Below, piece by piece: positions 11,709-20,397 of a DNA stretch of 64,000 bases. This DNA comes from Candidatus Zixiibacteriota bacterium (lineage in GTDB: Bacteria; Zixibacteria; MSB-5A5; GN15; JAAZOE01), in NCBI GenBank assembly GCA_023138975.1, contig JAGLON010000039.1:44295-108294 (forward strand). The letters are read 5' to 3'. Every line of letters starts with the position of its first letter. Position 1 is the first letter of the stretch. Made by a program: the position numbers and the translations under genes. The notes under the pieces are model-generated. The model searched no databases. It saw only the letters and a program-made list of their open reading frames with translations, and was not told the DNA's origin.

Positions 11709-12764
11709 ATGATGAATTATAGATACCGTACACAGCTAGTATTTTGCCTGGCGTTTTTACTGATTATGCCGCTATTATCCGGGATAGTTCAGGCCTACAG
11801 GTCCGATGCTAATCACCGAACAATTTTGGTTAAAGTTATTGCCGATAAGAAATACGCTACCCAAAGTGATTGGCGAGAAAAAGCCAGAAAGAACCTCGAA
11901 GCCGCATCGGAGGGCTTGGAGAAAGTACTCAATATAAAAATCTCTATCTCCGAATACGAAGAGTGGCGGATTAGTAATATCAGTGATTTTGGTGAGTTAA
12001 CCGCGGCCATGGTTAACCAAGTCGATAAAGGCCGGGCCGATATTATCATCGGGTTTACTCTGGAGCGGGGAAGCGGGCGGACCGAAGAGCTTCGCAAGGA
12101 CGGCTTGACGCTGTCACGGCGGGGTTTTATGATCAAGACTTATTCAGGCGCTCCGGAGCAGAACAAGATGTTGACGTATGTTATTATTCATGAGATGATT
12201 CACATCTTTGGAGGTGTGCATGTTTTTGACGGTTCGATAATGTCGCCTGTTTTTAATGAAGAGACCGAATTAAAACTCGATGCTCTGAATATGGAAATAG
12301 TATCAATAACTAAAGATATTGATTTTAACCGGGGGTTGGCATCACTTTCGAAACATCAGCTTCAACGGTTGGCCCGGCTTTATACGCGAGCTGTCCGGTT
12401 GGGGAATCGTGAAACGCCGACATACTATGAATTGGGAGAAATTTATAATCATCTCGGTCAATATGAAGATGCCATCGATGCGTATCGGCAGGTTGTCCGC
12501 CGGGATCAGTCAATTGCATATGCGTGGGGAGAGATTGGTGATTGCTATCGTCGGGCCGGGAAGATGGATAAAGCGATAGAGACTTTCAAACGGGCTATTA
12601 ATAAGGTGTCACAGAAGGGGATCTTTTACGGCAAGATAGCGATAATTTATTATAATCAAGGCGACTTCAGATCTTCATACGATAACGCGCTCCGGGCTCG
12701 TCGAAATGGTTTTGAGGTGGATCAGATTCTCTGGCGTGAATTCAAGAAGCGGGGGATATCGTGA
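11709..12764 (+). CDS. Exported metzincin-type metalloprotease with TPR repeats
   Basis: A signal peptide (VFCLAFLLIMPLLSGIVQA) leads a domain containing HEMIHIFGGVH near residue 160, a full HExxHxxGxxH zinc site of the metzincin clan. A methionine-turn candidate, SIMSP, follows 7 residues later, closer than usual. The second half (about 215-345) has three to four TPRs (YYELGEIYNHLGQYEDAIDAY, AWGEIGDCYRRAGKMDKAIE). The combination suggests a periplasmic or secreted protease with a protein-binding tail. The substrate is unknown. Confidence 0.7.
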   Translation: MMNYRYRTQLVFCLAFLLIMPLLSGIVQAYRSDANHRTILVKVIADKKYATQSDWREKARKNLEAASEGLEKVLNIKISISEYEEWRISNISDFGELTAAMVNQVDKGRADIIIGFTLERGSGRTEELRKDGLTLSRRGFMIKTYSGAPEQNKMLTYVIIHEMIHIFGGVHVFDGSIMSPVFNEETELKLDALNMEIVSITKDIDFNRGLASLSKHQLQRLARLYTRAVRLGNRETPTYYELGEIYNHLGQYEDAIDAYRQVVRRDQSIAYAWGEIGDCYRRAGKMDKAIETFKRAINKVSQKGIFYGKIAIIYYNQGDFRSSYDNALRARRNGFEVDQILWREFKKRGIS

Positions 12765-12809
12765 GAATGAGTCCCTGGTCGCGATTGAACAATTTACAGC
12801 AAATCGTCT

Positions 12810-13670
12810 TTATTCAAAAAGATCAGTTGAATCACTCTCTTCAGTTTGTGTAAATGATGCCGGGATAATAAATTCTGTTTGTGGTACGGGGGAATCGTTT
12901 ATTCTTTTAACATTGAGACTATATGATAGAGTCATTTTCTTGTCATCATTTTCATATATTGATAAACTCATTTCCATTTTAACCGGAAAGCCTTCCAGTG
13001 ACGTTAGCTCGTTACTAAAACTTTTAATGGGAACCCCAAATGATGAGGCCAATATCAGCCCGGTTGTGTAATGGTTAAGCGGGTCAAAGCCGGTAATTTT
13101 ACGAAAACGGCCATAAGGAGCATTCAGCGGTTTATTCTGTTCATTATTTTCCGCTAACCAGAGCTTGGCAGAGATGGTAGTTTTTATTTCCTTTGGGTTA
13201 TAAGAAATTCCCTCAGCGGTCAGCCCCAAGCCCATGCAGGCAATACCGGAAATTGTATCTCTGGTTTGCGAAATAGCGCTAATCTGCCACTCTACTCCGA
13301 TGCTGTCGGGTAAGCCTAGTGTTTTCGTTTTCGCTAACACTGAATCGTAAAGTAGTTGATGCGATGTAAGAGGTTTTAGACTGAAAGTATTATTGTCGTC
13401 ATAAAGAGATATGCGGTTAGTATCGGGCAGTGAATAGATGCGAGTGGGAATATCACCCAGTTCCATGCTGAGAAGGTTTGTTAGAAAATTACCGCTACGC
13501 TCATATGACACTTTAATATATTCATCGCTTAACTGTGTCGTTACGGTGTATTTGGCGTCAAATAGAATTGGGATCCCGATCTTTTCTGTTTGAATCAAAG
13601 TGCAGTCTGCGGTTGTCATGCTGTGACAACAGAAAACTGTAAAACAGATGAGAATAGATAGTAGTTTCAT
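12810..13670 (-). CDS. Exported hypothetical protein
   Basis: The start is set at ATG 13670 (MKLLSILICFTVFCC), which gives a clean signal peptide and has a GAGGGAAAT SD. The 286-residue product shows no domain I can name. It is paired with the exported DUF4412-like gene just upstream (10-base gap), and both contain a GIACMG or ECQGM phrase, so they may be distant relatives or partners. Confidence 0.6.
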   Translation of the reverse strand: MKLLSILICFTVFCCHSMTTADCTLIQTEKIGIPILFDAKYTVTTQLSDEYIKVSYERSGNFLTNLLSMELGDIPTRIYSLPDTNRISLYDDNNTFSLKPLTSHQLLYDSVLAKTKTLGLPDSIGVEWQISAISQTRDTISGIACMGLGLTAEGISYNPKEIKTTISAKLWLAENNEQNKPLNAPYGRFRKITGFDPLNHYTTGLILASSFGVPIKSFSNELTSLEGFPVKMEMSLSIYENDDKKMTLSYSLNVKRINDSPVPQTEFIIPASFTQTEESDSTDLFE

Positions 13671-13680
13671 ATTTCCCTCA

Positions 13681-14667
13681 TTAAAACTTCTTATATCCGG
13701 GAGGAATCTCAAACAGCGCCGGGTCAATGTTACTTATTTCGATTGATTTGACTTCAGTTGTTATCGACATCGTCTCAGTTAAGCCATCTTTGGAATTCGT
13801 TTTCATAGCGCTCAGGAGCTGCTGCATCGCCTGTTCCATGATAGTATCTTTTTGCTCGGCGGCGGCAAACATATCCTCCATTGATTGAGCGGTATCTTCT
13901 TCCTGCTTAGTTTTATCAATTATCGAAGAGTCCGACGAGGTAAGCGGCATGTCCAGATTCATATTCATTTTGGAGTAGAGCTTCATGGATGTTCTAATTA
14001 TATAACCGTCCAAATTTTCGGTATGCTTTTCCAAATCAGTTACATTGATTCCCATCGTTATCAAGTAATCTTCCATCATCTTGATATTGTTCGTTGTTTC
14101 CATACCGGATAGAGTCGCCGCTTTTTCTGAAAACGAAGTTATCTCGTCATATCCGGGAAAGTTCTCTGTTACCCAAAAGGTATAGTCAAAAATCTGCTGC
14201 ATCCCTTTGATAATGAGCTCTCCGGTCACTGTCATTCCCTGACATTCAAAGTCGTTGATGGTTGAGTCACGCAGTCTGTTTGAAGTAATTTCCCAGGCAG
14301 TTTTCAGAGAATCAAGATTGTTTTGAGGCATTGCAGATTTAGCCTCATCCATCCTTTCCTTGGTATCAGACACGCTGGTCTCGGCATAACTGCTGTCGAT
14401 GTCATAGATTAGCCAGCTTACGCCTTTGTCAAGCCTGGTGATAGTGAACGACTTGGCTGGCGTATTCATAGACAGTTGAATTGCGGGGGTTATTTCGGCT
14501 GTGTTTTCCATCCTCATTTTTTCGCCGGACAGATAGGTTTTGACAGTTCCGCCGCCCATCGACATCCCCATCGTGTTTATAGTTGATTCGGATGTTACTG
14601 TTACATCGGCGCAAAGATAGGAGCCAAGGCACAACAATATTGTAATTAGGACTAATAGATATTTCAT
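13681..14667 (-). CDS. Exported DUF4412-like protein
   Basis: The start at ATG 14667 gives a signal peptide (MKYLLVLITILLCLGSYLCA) after a GAGGGGAAT SD. The N-terminal part (VTVTSESTINTMGMSMGGGTVKTYLSGEKMRME) matches the look of DUF4412/LolA-like exported proteins, which form an open barrel that may bind lipids. Residues 265-300 are acidic (EEDTAQSMEDMFAAAEQKD). It is first in a two-gene leftward unit with 12810-13670. Confidence 0.55.
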   Translation of the reverse strand: MKYLLVLITILLCLGSYLCADVTVTSESTINTMGMSMGGGTVKTYLSGEKMRMENTAEITPAIQLSMNTPAKSFTITRLDKGVSWLIYDIDSSYAETSVSDTKERMDEAKSAMPQNNLDSLKTAWEITSNRLRDSTINDFECQGMTVTGELIIKGMQQIFDYTFWVTENFPGYDEITSFSEKAATLSGMETTNNIKMMEDYLITMGINVTDLEKHTENLDGYIIRTSMKLYSKMNMNLDMPLTSSDSSIIDKTKQEEDTAQSMEDMFAAAEQKDTIMEQAMQQLLSAMKTNSKDGLTETMSITTEVKSIEISNIDPALFEIPPGYKKF

Positions 14668-14687
14668 ATTCCCCTCGGTCTGGTTTA

Positions 14688-14718
14688 ACAGAGGCAAATG
14701 TTTGGCATCTGCCTCTGT
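14688..14718. repeat. Hairpin in leader of the DUF4412-like gene
   Basis: ACAGAGGCA / TGCCTCTGT forms a 9-bp stem with a 13-base loop, about 20 bases upstream of the ATG at 14667. It could be a terminator for the small gene upstream or a leader structure. Confidence 0.5.
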
Positions 14719-14810
14719 GATAATTACTTCTTTGGCTCTTTATTACCAATGAACTGAATAATCAGAATGCTGACTAAACCGGCAAAAATGGCCGGACATG
14801 AATTTACCTC

Positions 14811-15050
14811 TTACCAAAAAAGGAATGCAAACAGGACCGAAGACAAGATCATTAAACATCCGCCCAAAAGGTGCAGTTTGAATCCAAGCGGTGTGTACCA
14901 TGATCGCATCTTCCAAAATGAAATCCAGTCTATTGGATTATTCGTTGAAATTGTAGGGCATTTGTCTGTTCTGTATTTTATAGTATACACCATGATAGAA
15001 AAACCGCCAATAAACAACACATAAGCAATGATATGTAGGACCCTATCCAT
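14811..15050 (-). CDS. Small membrane protein, possibly truncated
   Basis: A 79-residue protein with two membrane segments (HIIAYVLFIGGFSIMVYTI and LGGCLMILSSVLFAFLF). A GGGAGA SD precedes the ATG. The frame stays open after the TAA at 14811-14813 and would add 28 residues, including another hydrophobic helix (CPAIFAGLVSILIIQFIG), ending at 14724. The original gene may thus have been 14724-15050 with a nonsense mutation. Function is unknown. Confidence 0.55.
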   Translation of the reverse strand: MDRVLHIIAYVLFIGGFSIMVYTIKYRTDKCPTISTNNPIDWISFWKMRSWYTPLGFKLHLLGGCLMILSSVLFAFLFW

Positions 15051-15115
15051 CTTGTTCTCCCAAAAAAACTAACCTATTCTACTCTTTATGCAGATTCGAA
15101 ATCAACACCCCTTTA

Positions 15116-15625
15116 TCATTCACCCTCGCAGATTATTCCGAGGATTTTCTTGTCAAATTTACGGGCCTCTTTCGCCTTCAACGGTCCTTGAACTATTTCA
15201 AGGTTACAGTCTTTTGAGATGAGCATCTTTATAGGCGGAGTTGTATTTTTTAGTTGCAGTGATTCTATAATAGCTGAATCGAGAATATGAATGACCGATT
15301 TGATCCCCTCAAGACGCATTACCTCGGCTACATCAACGGAATCCTCTATAGGCGCCCAGATGGAAAACATACCGCCACATTCGGGTATTTTTTGTTCGAG
15401 CATTTGCCATGATTTCAAATCCTCACAGCAGGTAAGACAGGCATTAATATCTAAGTAGATAGCATAGTGCCAGTTTACCGAATCATTTGCAACTTCATTT
15501 AATGGCTGACAAAGAGATTGAATATCCATTTGTGCACTTGAGCAACCCGTGAAAACAGATGATAGTACCAACAATACGACAATCATTGATAAAGGAATTG
15601 TGCTCTTGCCAATGTATCCATTCAT
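15116..15625 (-). CDS. Thioredoxin-like CxxC lipoprotein, copy 1
   Basis: A signal with lipobox (SSVFTGC) leads a short domain with a CLTCC motif in the strand context YAIYLDINACLTC, followed by KIPECGG and IEDSVDVAEVMRLEG. The CxxC after a beta strand suggests a thioredoxin-fold thiol-disulfide protein of the cell envelope. A paralogue at 23117-23623 shares the CxxC, ECGG and the C-terminal CEG. The start overlaps the stop of the propeller gene by 4 bases, so the two are coupled. Reductase activity is inferred, not shown. Confidence 0.6.
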   Translation of the reverse strand: MNGYIGKSTIPLSMIVVLLVLSSVFTGCSSAQMDIQSLCQPLNEVANDSVNWHYAIYLDINACLTCCEDLKSWQMLEQKIPECGGMFSIWAPIEDSVDVAEVMRLEGIKSVIHILDSAIIESLQLKNTTPPIKMLISKDCNLEIVQGPLKAKEARKFDKKILGIICEGE

Positions 15626-16716
15626 GACTCTATCCTTGTAATATACACCACGACCTTATTTGTTTTTCCATTGATGCGGTGATATTTAGCAAAGATTATT
15701 CTGCCATCAGGGAGCGTTTGCACTAATCGCCAGGTTTTGTCTATGTTAAGCTCCACGGGAGTTTTATCAGTCTTCCAGATTAGTGTTGGGCTTAGGCGCA
15801 CAGAATCCACACCCTGTTTTACCCAATCGGTCCAATACTGAAGTAATATATATTCAGGATAAGCATAATCAAACTTGCACAAGGGTGTGTTGCTTTTCGT
15901 CCAATCTGTGTGCATTGCGGGCGATTTAATTCTAGATTTGGGAGGTTTAGGTACTTTATGGTCGATGGCATTGATAACTATGCTATCTATTAACATGCCG
16001 GTTTTATTTACGTTATAAATTTTATTAAAGTATTTAAGCCCTACCCAAATAGTGTTATTCGTCAAGTCATAAGCAATCACACTACTATTATCTGCACCTA
16101 CAAGATCAAGAAAACTAGAGACACTTTCAGGGATGGTATAAATACCTTCATAATTGGAGCCCCCTATATCTGAGACACAAAGCACTGTATCATGTGTGCT
16201 GGAGTAAATAGCATAATAAATATGATCGTTATATACAGCAATATCATTAATAATGGCGAGTGAATCGGGTTCTTTTAATAAAGATGTCTTAGTATTGAAT
16301 CCACTTGAGACAATCATTCTATAAGGAGAATGTATATATCTATCAAATAGAATGAACTCTTCCTTCCCATGTATCTGAAAAATACTCTGAGGCCAAAAAA
16401 GGGAGCCGTTGCTTAAAGCACTCTGATAGTTATCCCACCAACTGCCCCTAGTAGGTTGACATTCCTTTAGAATACTCCAAAACGCATCTTCTGATGTTTT
16501 CTGAATGATGCCACTACGTATAGCAATGAGACATGTCTCGTTAGTTATATATACGCCACCTACACCTAATCTTAGAGCAACATCCTTTTCATGTTTGATA
16601 CTGTCTGGCCAAAGTACTAGTGAATCAATTGTTACTAAAGACTGTGCATTAACGCTAACACACATACAGGCAAGGCACATAATCATAACTATATAGAGTG
16701 TCATTTGACGCATCAA
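15622..16716 (-). CDS. Exported beta-propeller-like protein, copy 1
   Basis: The 364-residue protein has a signal peptide (IVMIMCLACMCVSVNA). Repeated strand patterns such as NTIWVGLKYFNKIYNVNKTGMLIDSI and a C-terminal RLVQTLPDGRIIFAKY fit a six-bladed propeller like those of Bacteroidota (PF17170 type). A paralogue with the same C-terminal signature, TPI/VxLxIDKxWxLVQxxPDGxIIF, is at 23620-24723. It is the middle gene of the duplicated operon. No enzyme motif is visible, so a binding role is likelier. Confidence 0.6.
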   Translation of the reverse strand: MMRQMTLYIVMIMCLACMCVSVNAQSLVTIDSLVLWPDSIKHEKDVALRLGVGGVYITNETCLIAIRSGIIQKTSEDAFWSILKECQPTRGSWWDNYQSALSNGSLFWPQSIFQIHGKEEFILFDRYIHSPYRMIVSSGFNTKTSLLKEPDSLAIINDIAVYNDHIYYAIYSSTHDTVLCVSDIGGSNYEGIYTIPESVSSFLDLVGADNSSVIAYDLTNNTIWVGLKYFNKIYNVNKTGMLIDSIVINAIDHKVPKPPKSRIKSPAMHTDWTKSNTPLCKFDYAYPEYILLQYWTDWVKQGVDSVRLSPTLIWKTDKTPVELNIDKTWRLVQTLPDGRIIFAKYHRINGKTNKVVVYITRIES

Positions 16717-16798
16717 TCCCTCCTATTCTTTTTCCAATTTGTTTCTATAACATAGGGTTTATTATTCTGAGCACCGGCTTACACCGATGCCCAATATC

Positions 16799-17104
16799 CT
16801 ATTTTATACTTTGATTCTGACAGTCCGCCTTACCAATTATTTCTCCTAACCATTTCGGCAAAGGAATACCATCGCGCATTATGCTTGCATTGCCATAGAA
16901 GCACTCTAATCCACCCTTAATACACCCCACTCTCTCTTCTTCACCCTGAGCATTAGTCTCTGTTACCCACTTTCCTGTTTTTATACCAGCCTTTTTCAAA
17001 GCATCTTTTAATGCGTTACAACCAGTAAAACCAAACAAGAGAGTACAGAGCATACAAACTAGAACAATCTTGCTTACAGCTTTTGATAGAATTTGAGAAT
17101 TCAT
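16799..17104 (-). CDS. Small exported Cys-motif protein, copy 1
   Basis: The 101-residue product has a signal and lipobox-like FGFTGC. The mature part has GKWV and CIKGGLEC (a CxxGGxxC-type motif), and ends near a final cysteine (KADCQNQ). The second copy (24797-25054) shares the MNSQxLSKA start, FSGC, GEWV and CIEGGHDC. A strong SD (TAAGGAGGG) precedes the ATG. The gene layout resembles the small NVEALA-type exported peptides that neighbour propeller genes in Bacteroidota, but homology is not shown. Confidence 0.65.
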   Translation of the reverse strand: MNSQILSKAVSKIVLVCMLCTLLFGFTGCNALKDALKKAGIKTGKWVTETNAQGEEERVGCIKGGLECFYGNASIMRDGIPLPKWLGEIIGKADCQNQSIK

Positions 17105-17152
17105 TGAATTTCCCTCCTTACTAAGATAGTTAATTAATGACTTATTATCAAC

Positions 17153-17176
17153 TATTTCTATAGAATTATAGAAATA
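17153..17176 (-). promoter_or_regulatory. AT-rich 10-bp inverted repeat in operon leader, copy 1
   Basis: TATTTCTATA GAAT TATAGAAATA is a perfect inverted repeat lying 49-72 bases upstream of the small Cys-motif gene. It overlaps the end of a 9-codon mini-ORF (17158-17187, MDISISIIL). It could be an RNA hairpin or a dimeric repressor site. The second copy of the leader keeps it with one change. Confidence 0.55.
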
Positions 17177-17187
17177 CTGATGTCCAT
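17158..17187 (-). CDS. Putative 9-codon leader peptide, copy 1
   Basis: The minus strand reads MDISISIIL then TAG. It starts 13 bases after the GGAGG core of an unusually long Shine-Dalgarno. The second leader (25108-25137) encodes MDISISIIP. Because the surrounding DNA is nearly identical, conservation alone does not prove translation. Confidence 0.3.
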   Translation of the reverse strand: MDISISIIL

Positions 17188-17191
17188 AAAA

Positions 17192-17216
17192 GTTAGATCA
17201 CCTCCTTTCCTCTAAC
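17192..17216 (-). promoter_or_regulatory. Extended Shine-Dalgarno within a hairpin loop
   Basis: On the minus strand GAAAGGAGGTGATC matches the complement of the canonical 16S rRNA 3' end over 14 bases. It lies in the loop of a GTTAGA/TCTAAC stem. The matching element in the second leader (25142-25166) has one change in the SD and a weaker stem. Confidence 0.5.
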
Positions 17217-17637
17217 TTTGGCTGATGTGTCAGCATCTTCTAATCATAAAATTGCATAATCATTTACCGAGTGCGGGGCCGGTGGTGGAGCGCCTCAAAA
17301 AAACCGGCCCGAGCAATCGGCGTTTAGAGCACTGCGTAGAGCAGTTAACATGAGTGTTTTGTCGAAACCACAGGGGATTTCGACCTACAAGAACCATCAC
17401 TCTCGACGATTGAAGTCATCCCAAGCTCCCATCGTCTCACACAAGAAGAGAGTGCTTGTGTTACTTTGGAGGATTCCCTCAGCAATATAAAAAGTAGTAA
17501 TACAACAATCGTGCCGAGTGTGATGAGTTTCTAATATAATTCTATAAAGTGTTATGAGATTAGCTGTTGTGTGAATGATGGTGGCGTGTGATTGAAATTG
17601 AGAGGAGGTTTAAATTCGCAGATGCGAATTTAAAAGG

Positions 17638-19779
17638 CTAATTTTCTCGCAGATGCGAATTCTGAGTAAGTCTATGCTTTTTAATTTTGCTTCTTACTGT
17701 GCTTTCACCTATGCCCAGTTCGCGGGCGACCTTACTGCGGTTCCAGTTGTGCTTTTCGAGTAATGACAACAACTGCTCCGATTCGGGCAAAGAATCATTG
17801 GCAGCCGCTTCGGCAATCTTGACAATATCATGTTGATGCAAGGCACACAGTTTTGATAATTCGGTCTGAAGCTCGCGCACGTTGCCGGGCCAGGTGCGGA
17901 GTTTGAAGGCGGATGCGATTTTGGCGATTGAGGTTTTGTCGGTCTTCACTTTATGTAATTTTAAAAAATGCTCAATCAAGGGTCCGATGTCGGCTTGGCG
18001 TGCGGATAACGGCGGTAAATGAATCTCGACCTGCTTGATGCGATGGTACAAATCAGCCCGGAAGCGGTTGCTCTTGACCTGTTCTTCAAGGTCTTTGTTG
18101 GTGGCGGTCAGGAGACGGAAGGATACTTGTCTGGTTTTGTTTTCTCCGAGACGGCGGAAAGTCTGATTTTCGAGAGCTTCAAGTAGTTTGGCCTGCATTT
18201 GCGGGGTAGCATCGGCGATTTCGTTGAGAAACAGCGTGCCACCGGAAGCTTGCTCAATCAAACCGACCCGATCCGATAGCGCGCCGGTGAAGGCGCCCTT
18301 GCAGTGACCAAAAAGCTCTGCCTCAATCATCTCGTTAGGAATGGCGCTGATGTTGATGGATACGAATTCGCCAGGCAGACCGCTCATCTCGTGAAGATAG
18401 CGGGCGAGGTGATCTTTGCCGGTGCCGGTGTCCCCGGTGAGGAGAATTGACATTGACGACGGCGCGATGTTGTCGGCCATCTCAATTAGTTTTATCATCG
18501 CCGGAGATGACGCTATACATATGTGCTCTTTATGAGGCACACCATGGGAGGGGTGAGCCGGTAAGCCCCGGCGATGAAGTTGCTTTTCGATTTTATCGAC
18601 GTAATGCTTAACATCTTCGGAGGTGAAATATTCCCGCGCGAGATACAACATTGCCTGCCGTTCACCGTTATGATATAATCCCGATGTTGCGGCGAGATAT
18701 CGGCAGGCGGCTAAGTTGTATTTGGTACCGATCATGTTGAACATATCGATTGCTTTTTTGAAATGCTTTTTAGCCTTGTCAGACTCACTATGATAGTTTG
18801 CGATTTGGGCTTGGATTCGCCAGCATTCGGCTATCTCGACCCGCTCGTTGAGTTTTTCGGCAACTGTTAATGCTTCGCCTGCAAACTGTTCTGCTGATTT
18901 ATAATCTTTTAATCCGAGATACGAATCAGCCATGCGTCGCTTGATTTGGGACATAAGTGCCGATTTAGGCGCAATATCTTCAGCGATTTTGAGACCCTTG
19001 GTTAACTCGGTTAACGCGAAATTATACTTACCTTCAAGATTGTGTATCCAGCCGAGTGTTTCGTAATAGATTGCTTGCTCGCGGATGTAGTCCTTTAGAA
19101 ATGGTTTTGCTTTGGAGATTGTATTCTTTGCGACAATAAAATCATCAAGCATAGCATGAGGTATAGATGACATGGTGTAGAATACTGCCATTACTTTGTC
19201 ATCACTTGAAATATGTTCTTTATCAATCTGATTATAGCATTCTATTGATTTACAAATACTGCCGATTTTGCGATACTGAAGAGATATGTTTACCATAATA
19301 GTGGCTTTACGCTTCGCATCATTGCAATCAATCAGAGACATGCATTGAGATAAATAATCTATAGATTTCTGAATGTCACCAACATGATTAAAAACAAACG
19401 CCAATCGGTTAAGTACGGCCTGCTGCCCCTCTATATTATCTATTCTTTTATAGCTTATGAGAGAGGCAAAATATGCTTCTTTTGCTTCAGTGAACTTCCC
19501 TAATGAAGATAAGTATAAACCATGGCAGCTTTTAATCCGGGCATATTTATCGTGGTTGATACTCCTCTTATAGTAATTTATCGCGAACCTCAATTTCTCT
19601 ATAATGTTATAGTACCCCAATGGTAAGCTGGCTTCAATAAACAATAAGTTAATAAATGCTTCCTCTTCATCAGATGGAGACACTGAGGCAATACCATGCA
19701 ATATTTCCAAGGCTTTACTGAACTGCTTATTAAATATTAAAAGTTCAGCATCATTTAACTGTGAGATAGTAAGGTTCAT
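17638..19779 (-). CDS. TPR-sensor sigma54-dependent transcription activator
   Basis: The N-terminal about 390 residues are TPR repeats (FTEAKEAYFASLISY, SIDYLSQCMSL, AEQFAGEALTVAEK), the likely sensor. A sigma54 AAA+ domain follows: Walker A GDTGTGKD (about 450), the sigma54-contact loop GAFTGA (about 496) and arginine finger FRADLYHRI. The C-terminus is a Fis-type HTH (NRSKVARELGIGESTVRSKI). The Walker B segment reads LFLNEI, where the first acidic residue is normally Asp. It is downstream of, and coupled (ATGA) to, a small exported protein gene. It may control the neighbouring duplicated operons. Confidence 0.85.
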   Translation of the reverse strand: MNLTISQLNDAELLIFNKQFSKALEILHGIASVSPSDEEEAFINLLFIEASLPLGYYNIIEKLRFAINYYKRSINHDKYARIKSCHGLYLSSLGKFTEAKEAYFASLISYKRIDNIEGQQAVLNRLAFVFNHVGDIQKSIDYLSQCMSLIDCNDAKRKATIMVNISLQYRKIGSICKSIECYNQIDKEHISSDDKVMAVFYTMSSIPHAMLDDFIVAKNTISKAKPFLKDYIREQAIYYETLGWIHNLEGKYNFALTELTKGLKIAEDIAPKSALMSQIKRRMADSYLGLKDYKSAEQFAGEALTVAEKLNERVEIAECWRIQAQIANYHSESDKAKKHFKKAIDMFNMIGTKYNLAACRYLAATSGLYHNGERQAMLYLAREYFTSEDVKHYVDKIEKQLHRRGLPAHPSHGVPHKEHICIASSPAMIKLIEMADNIAPSSMSILLTGDTGTGKDHLARYLHEMSGLPGEFVSINISAIPNEMIEAELFGHCKGAFTGALSDRVGLIEQASGGTLFLNEIADATPQMQAKLLEALENQTFRRLGENKTRQVSFRLLTATNKDLEEQVKSNRFRADLYHRIKQVEIHLPPLSARQADIGPLIEHFLKLHKVKTDKTSIAKIASAFKLRTWPGNVRELQTELSKLCALHQHDIVKIAEAAANDSLPESEQLLSLLEKHNWNRSKVARELGIGESTVRSKIKKHRLTQNSHLREN

Positions 19780-20087
19780 TTGGCTAAATCACACTCATTT
19801 TCTAGTTGTATAACAGTGATATTGGTTGGTATAACAAAAAAGTTTACAATTAATATATAGTCAAAAATCACTATAGAGTTATGAGTTTGCTGATCGCCAT
19901 TATCTGCGTTTGGATTGTTCTCACTCTGTAAATCTGCCCATCCATCTTCATCACCAATTGGCGTTGATTCTTGGTTTCGGTCAAATATTTGACGATCAGC
20001 CCAACTCATTTCATCAGCTTGTGAGGAAGCAGAAAAGGATAGAAATAAAAATAGAAATGCCAGAACAGCAATTATTGATTTTTTCAT
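19776..20087 (-). CDS. Small exported hypothetical protein
   Basis: Start is placed at ATG 20087 (MKKSIIAVLAFLFLFLSFSASSQA), an obvious signal peptide. The mature part is acidic and repeats a W-A-D phrase (SWADRQIFD, GWADLQSEN), then ends in a hydrophobic stretch (IVIFDYILIVNFFVI). It overlaps the sigma54 activator gene by 4 bases, so the two are made together. It might be a ligand or anti-activator, but this is inferred only from position. Confidence 0.5.
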   Translation of the reverse strand: MKKSIIAVLAFLFLFLSFSASSQADEMSWADRQIFDRNQESTPIGDEDGWADLQSENNPNADNGDQQTHNSIVIFDYILIVNFFVIPTNITVIQLENECDLAK

Positions 20088-20110
20088 GATACACCTGCCT
20101 CTCAACAATT

Positions 20111-20140
20111 GTCAAGTTCGCAGGGAACTTGACCTACAAG
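20111..20140. repeat. Dispersed palindromic repeat
   Basis: GTCAAGTTCGCAGGGAACTTGACCTACAAG has arms GTCAAGTTC/GAACTTGAC. It belongs to the family listed for 9917-9946. The rest of the gap up to 20397 holds no gene; a T-rich stretch at 20333-20360 precedes a run of A. Confidence 0.8.
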
Positions 20141-20397
20141 CTTTTCCCCACATCGCCCGAGAAAATGAAAGTAGCGTATGCGATTTTAGTGAGTTGTTGT
20201 CTGATTCGAATTGATTGAAGTTAGTGTACCCAACACTCACCCTCTTCTTGTGTACTTCAAAGTTATGAAATATAACAAAGGCTGTCAAGTAATATCATGA
20301 GTCGTACTGACAGGTTCTGTCAGGGGTAAGCGTTTTTTTTGTTTTTTTGCACTTTTTTTTAAGAAAAAGGTGGGGTAGCGGAGCAGATGTCAGTTTT

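Larger units (their letters stand above)
17103..17665. repeat. Long direct repeat, copy 1 (operon leader)
   Basis: This stretch recurs at 25053-25710 with high identity. It includes a GC-rich stem (GGGCCGGT...ACCGGCCC near 17276-17310), the GTCGAAACCACAGG palindrome at 17361-17391, and two copies of the palindrome ATTCGCAGATGCGAAT near 17617 and 17647. No gene of credible length lies between 17188 and 17637. Confidence 0.85.

Noticed and set aside
17230..17290. Possible sigma54 promoter upstream of the duplicated operon
   Set aside because: The only GG...GC pair found in both leaders (CGGTAAAT...TGCAAT) is spaced 11 bases instead of 10 and lacks TGGCAC.
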